Made by a program: the position numbers and the translations under genes. The notes beneath the pieces are model-generated. The model ran no database searches. It was not told the DNA's origin and was given only the letters and a program-made list of their open reading frames with translations. A stretch of 8,379 nt of DNA, taken from JAVBOJ01 sp031550755 (GTDB taxonomy: Bacteria; Bacillota; Clostridia; Oscillospirales; UBA929). This document shows, in pieces, positions 5,286-8,379 of the stretch. The stretch's first letter is position 1, and each line of letters starts with the position of its first letter. Location: positions 1 through 8,379 of the forward strand of contig JAVBOJ010000073.1 in NCBI GenBank assembly GCA_031550755.1, read 5' to 3'.

Positions 5286-7553
5286 ATGAAACGGCCGCTT
5301 GCCTGGGGAGGATTTTCGCTGGCTGCCGCCATGGCGGCGGCCGGTGCGCTTCCCTTTGGCGCGGCCGTTTGGGCCGGCGTATTGTGCGCGGCCGCCGCGG
5401 CAGGCGGCCTTTTTGTGTTTCTGCGCCAAAAGACGCAGGCCGTTCGAGCCGCCCTGTTTGTCCTCGTTTTTCTGACCGTTGGATTTTTCTGGCGCGCGGG
5501 CTATGACGCGCTGCGCGTCGCCCCGGCGCTGCCCTACGATGGGCAGACCCTGCCGGTGTCGGCGACGGTGACGACCTACCCGGAGCGGACGGCCTACGGC
5601 GTTGCTGTGCGCGCCGATGTCGTTCTGCCGCAGGGCGTTACGGCGAGAGCGATCCTCTATCTGGACGAAACGCTTGCGTCGCTGCGGCCGGGGGATGTGA
5701 TGGCATGTACCGCCGTGCTCCAAGCGCCCCTGCCCGGCTCACCGGACGACGCGCTGTCCACCTACCGCCGGTACGGGGTCACGTTGCGCGCCGTCGCGCG
5801 CGGGGCAGTGACCGTCTCGTCGCCGGAACACATCTCCCTCGGCGCGCGTTTTGCCATCCTCAGTCACGGGTTCAAGGAGGGCTTTGGCGAGCTGTTCGCC
5901 CCGGAGCAGGCCGGCTTTTTGGCGGCGCTGCTCACAGGCGACACGGCCGGCGTCCCGCCCGGGTTTGCGGCGGCGCTGTCCGACACGGGGCTGGCTCACG
6001 TCGTCAGCGTGTCCGGTTTGCATGTCTCGTTTTTGGCGGGCATTGTGTTTACCTTGTGCCGAAAACGGCGCAAGCTGGCCTTTTTTGTCTCGGTTCCAAT
6101 TCTTTTTCTGTTCATCGCCATGATCGGGTTTCCGCCGTCGGCGGTGCGCGCCGGCGTGATGCAGACCGCGCTGCTGCTGGCACTCTTGTTGGGGCAGGAA
6201 TACGACGGGCTGTCCGCCCTGTCGCTGGCGCTGGGTCTGCTCGTTTTACTCAACCCGTACGCCATCGGCGACATCGGGTTGCAGCTCTCCTTCGCCTCGA
6301 CGCTGGGCATTTTGCTTTTTGCCCGGTCGTGGCAGAAAAAGCTGACCCGCCCGTCCAAGCGCTACCTGCCGAGCCGCCTGTTTCGGTTTGTCGGCGCGAC
6401 GCTGGGCACCTCTCTGGCGGCGCTGGTGTTTTCCCTGCCGCTGCTGGCCGTGTATTTTCAGAGCATCTCGCTGGTCTCGCCGATCGCCAATGTGCTGTCG
6501 CTGTGGCTGGTTTCGTTTTCCTTCCTCGGCGGGCTTATCGCCCGCCTGCTGCTCCTTCTGTGGGCACCGTTGGCGCTGGTCGTGGCTTTCCCTGTTTCTC
6601 TTGCGCTGGAACTGTTTGCCGGCATTATCCGGACGCTGGCGGGCATCCCGTTTGCCGCGCTCAAGCTGCAAAACGAATACTTTTCCGCGTTTTTCCTGCT
6701 GGCCTACAGCCTGTTTTTGCTGTATTTCTTCCGCCGCAAGACCCTCCAGCGCCGCGACTTCATTTTCCCGACCGCGTTGACCGCCGCCGGACTGGCGCTG
6801 GCGCTGCTGTTCACCTTTGCCCGCGTCGCGCCGCTGGAAATCATCGCGCTGGATGTGGGACAGGGACAGTGCCTGCTGGTGCTGACGCCCGAGAAAACCG
6901 CCGTAATCGATTGCGGCGGAGGGTCGTCCTCTGTGGCCCGCACCGCCGCCGACGCCCTCAAAAGCTTGGGGCGCTTCAAAATCGACCTGCTCATCCTCAC
7001 CCACACCCACGAGGATCACGCCGGCGGCGCGCCGGTGCTGCTGGACATATTGCCCGTGTCGCAAATCCTTCTGCCCGAGGGGGAAGAGCCAAACGCCCTG
7101 CGGAACTCCATCCTGCTGGACGCGGCGGAGCGGAACATCCCGGTGACGGCGGTGGACACCGAGCTGAGCCTCCCGCTGGGTGAAACCTCCCTCACGGTCT
7201 ACCCGCCGCAGGGCCTCGGCGACCAAAACGAGCTCTGCCTGTCGGTGCTGTGTCAAAAGGACGGCTTCGAGCTGCTGGCCACCGGGGACCTGCCGGCGGC
7301 GATGGAACGGGCGCTGCTGCGCCAGACGACTCTGCCCGATATCGAGGTGCTCATCGTCGGCCATCACGGCTCGCGCACCTCGACATCCGCCGAGCTACTG
7401 GACGCTTCCCTGCCGGAGGTCGGCGTCATCTCGGTCGGCGCGCGCAATACTTACGGGCATCCCGGCGGCGAAACGCTGGCGCGGCTGGCCGAGCGCGATA
7501 TTGATATTTTCAGGACGGATCTGGACGGAAACATCCACATCCGGGTGGGATAG
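5286..7553 (+). CDS. comEC: DNA internalization-related competence protein ComEC/Rec2
   Basis: A 755-residue polytopic membrane protein that forms the channel carrying single-stranded DNA into the cell during natural transformation. Seen: N-terminal membrane helices (about 7-70), an OB-fold-like extracellular region (about 85-180, DUF4131), then the Competence domain with LAHVVSVSGLHVSFLAG (236-252) and many hydrophobic segments up to about residue 512. The C-terminal metallo-beta-lactamase domain begins at ALDVGQGQC (521-529). Its metal-site motifs are HTHEDH (573-578), TGD (666-668), GHHGSRTS (692-699) and NTYGHPGG (721-728), all intact. This domain is proposed to degrade the non-transported strand. 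The length is typical of three-domain ComEC, so the gene looks functional. AGGAG (5272-5276) lies 9 bases before the ATG. comEA, which often precedes comEC, is not adjacent; the HIT gene takes that place. Competence cannot be concluded from this gene alone, since comEC is widespread in species not known to be transformable. Confidence 0.97.
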   Translation: MKRPLAWGGFSLAAAMAAAGALPFGAAVWAGVLCAAAAAGGLFVFLRQKTQAVRAALFVLVFLTVGFFWRAGYDALRVAPALPYDGQTLPVSATVTTYPERTAYGVAVRADVVLPQGVTARAILYLDETLASLRPGDVMACTAVLQAPLPGSPDDALSTYRRYGVTLRAVARGAVTVSSPEHISLGARFAILSHGFKEGFGELFAPEQAGFLAALLTGDTAGVPPGFAAALSDTGLAHVVSVSGLHVSFLAGIVFTLCRKRRKLAFFVSVPILFLFIAMIGFPPSAVRAGVMQTALLLALLLGQEYDGLSALSLALGLLVLLNPYAIGDIGLQLSFASTLGILLFARSWQKKLTRPSKRYLPSRLFRFVGATLGTSLAALVFSLPLLAVYFQSISLVSPIANVLSLWLVSFSFLGGLIARLLLLLWAPLALVVAFPVSLALELFAGIIRTLAGIPFAALKLQNEYFSAFFLLAYSLFLLYFFRRKTLQRRDFIFPTALTAAGLALALLFTFARVAPLEIIALDVGQGQCLLVLTPEKTAVIDCGGGSSSVARTAADALKSLGRFKIDLLILTHTHEDHAGGAPVLLDILPVSQILLPEGEEPNALRNSILLDAAERNIPVTAVDTELSLPLGETSLTVYPPQGLGDQNELCLSVLCQKDGFELLATGDLPAAMERALLRQTTLPDIEVLIVGHHGSRTSTSAELLDASLPEVGVISVGARNTYGHPGGETLARLAERDIDIFRTDLDGNIHIRVG

Positions 7554-7564
7554 GAGAACGGCGG

Positions 7565-8379
7565 ATGAAACAGGACGCACTCGCCCTGCTCAAAAAAGAC
7601 CTCAAGGAGAATACGCTCCGCCGGCTCTATCTGTTTCACGGACCGGAGAGCTATTTGCGTGAGCATTACACCGCCCAGCTCAAAAAAGCGCTGGTCACGC
7701 CGGGTCTGGAGGCATTCGACTACACCCTTCTGGAGGGGCGCGACCTCTCCGACGATACGCTGCGCGACACCGCCGAGAGCCTGCCGGTGGGCGGAACGCG
7801 GCTGGTGGTGGTGCGCGACTTGGATGTCTACAAGGCCGACGCGGCGTTGAAGCCCTATCTGGAAGAGCTGTTTTGCGACCCGCCGGAGGGCACCTGCCTG
7901 CTGTTTGTCTACGACATTCTGCCCTTTAAACAGGACGCGCGGACAAAGCTGCACGCCCACCTCCAAAAAAACGGGCTGCTTGTGGAGTTTGCCGCCCAGT
8001 CGTCCTCCGATTTGCTGCCGTGGATTGCGCGGCATTTCGCCGCCCACAAAAAACAGATCAGCCGAGCCGATTGCGAATATCTGGTGTTTCTCTGCGGCAA
8101 CCTGATGACCTCGCTGTCCCATGAAATCGACAAAATCGCCGCCCATGCGACACGGGAGGCGGTCACGCGCACCGACATCGACGCGGTGGCGGTGCCGGTG
8201 CTCGACGCGGTGGTGTTTCATCTGACCGACGCGCTGGCCATGCGGGACTACCCAAAGGCCATGCGGGAGCTGCTCGACCTGCTGGCTATGCGGGAGGAGC
8301 CGATCATGCTGCTGGGCGCGTTGGGGCGCTCCCTGCGCGGGCTGTACGCCGCCCGGCTGGCGCTTGAGCGCCGCCTTTC
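7565..8379 (+). CDS. holA: DNA polymerase III subunit delta, 3'-truncated by window end
   Basis: The frame is open for 271 codons from ATG 7565 to the window edge, against about 330-350 residues for the full family, so the C-terminal part is missing only because the window ends. Delta is the clamp-loader subunit that opens the beta sliding clamp during replication. Seen: the N-terminal LYLFHGPESYLREHY (21-35), the degenerate P-loop region typical of delta, followed by the LVVVRDLDVYK strand. Next come LPFKQDARTKL, a helical middle domain beginning near LPWIARHF, and LCGNLMTSLSHEIDKIAAH, characteristic of the second AAA+-like domain. The ribosome binding site AGGAG (7552-7556) overlaps the comEC stop codon TAG and lies 8 bases from the ATG, suggesting coupling to comEC. 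comEC-holA adjacency is common in Firmicutes, where rpsT often follows. Confidence 0.92.
   Translation, partial: MKQDALALLKKDLKENTLRRLYLFHGPESYLREHYTAQLKKALVTPGLEAFDYTLLEGRDLSDDTLRDTAESLPVGGTRLVVVRDLDVYKADAALKPYLEELFCDPPEGTCLLFVYDILPFKQDARTKLHAHLQKNGLLVEFAAQSSSDLLPWIARHFAAHKKQISRADCEYLVFLCGNLMTSLSHEIDKIAAHATREAVTRTDIDAVAVPVLDAVVFHLTDALAMRDYPKAMRELLDLLAMREEPIMLLGALGRSLRGLYAARLALERRL

Noticed and set aside
5705..7183. 492-codon plus-strand frame inside comEC, and a 373-codon minus-strand frame at 6246-7367
   Set aside because: Both lie wholly within comEC, whose domains are intact in the chosen frame. The products are Arg/Ala/Gly/Pro- or Gln/Arg-rich, as expected from out-of-frame reading of GC-rich DNA.

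Overview
This 8.4 kb window looks like chromosomal DNA from a GC-rich, low-oxygen-type Firmicute, most plausibly a Clostridia / Oscillospiraceae (Ruminococcaceae-like) bacterium. The reasons are strong AGGAG/GGTGA-type ribosome binding sites before nearly every gene, a clostridial-style AlaS with a Cys-rich insert, a short HIT protein ending in WPPG, a ComEC-HolA gene pair, and a tiny Ile/Cys-rich ORF of a kind I associate with sporulating Clostridia. The taxonomic placement is inference from gene content only.

Layout. Bases 1-231 hold no recognisable gene. They contain an odd low-complexity stretch (G8, then a 22-base C run, flanked by GT/CA-rich arms that form a long imperfect inverted repeat). 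Next come a DJ-1/PfpI family protein (232-801, +) and, facing it tail to tail, a 29-residue hydrophobic Cys-rich ORF on the minus strand (879-968). That ORF has its own ribosome binding site and a probable terminator at 801-833. A 109-base divergent intergenic region (969-1077) then leads into a tightly packed plus-strand block that runs to the end of the window: mltG (1078-2268), alaS (2272-4905), a HIT-family hydrolase (4919-5260), comEC (5286-7553) and a 3'-truncated holA (7565 to the window end).

The five plus-strand genes are separated by 3, 13, 25 and 11 bases, so they are probably one transcript. They cover unrelated housekeeping jobs: ending peptidoglycan strand growth, charging tRNA-Ala, nucleotide-phosphoramidate-type hydrolysis, DNA uptake across the membrane, and loading the replication clamp. 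The grouping looks like ordinary operon packing, not a dedicated pathway.

I found no mobile element, CRISPR array, tRNA, rRNA or defence system. The items most worth a second look are the unannotated-looking small Cys-rich ORF, the 22-C homopolymer inverted repeat upstream of the DJ-1 gene, and a His-to-Gln change in the HIT active-site motif.
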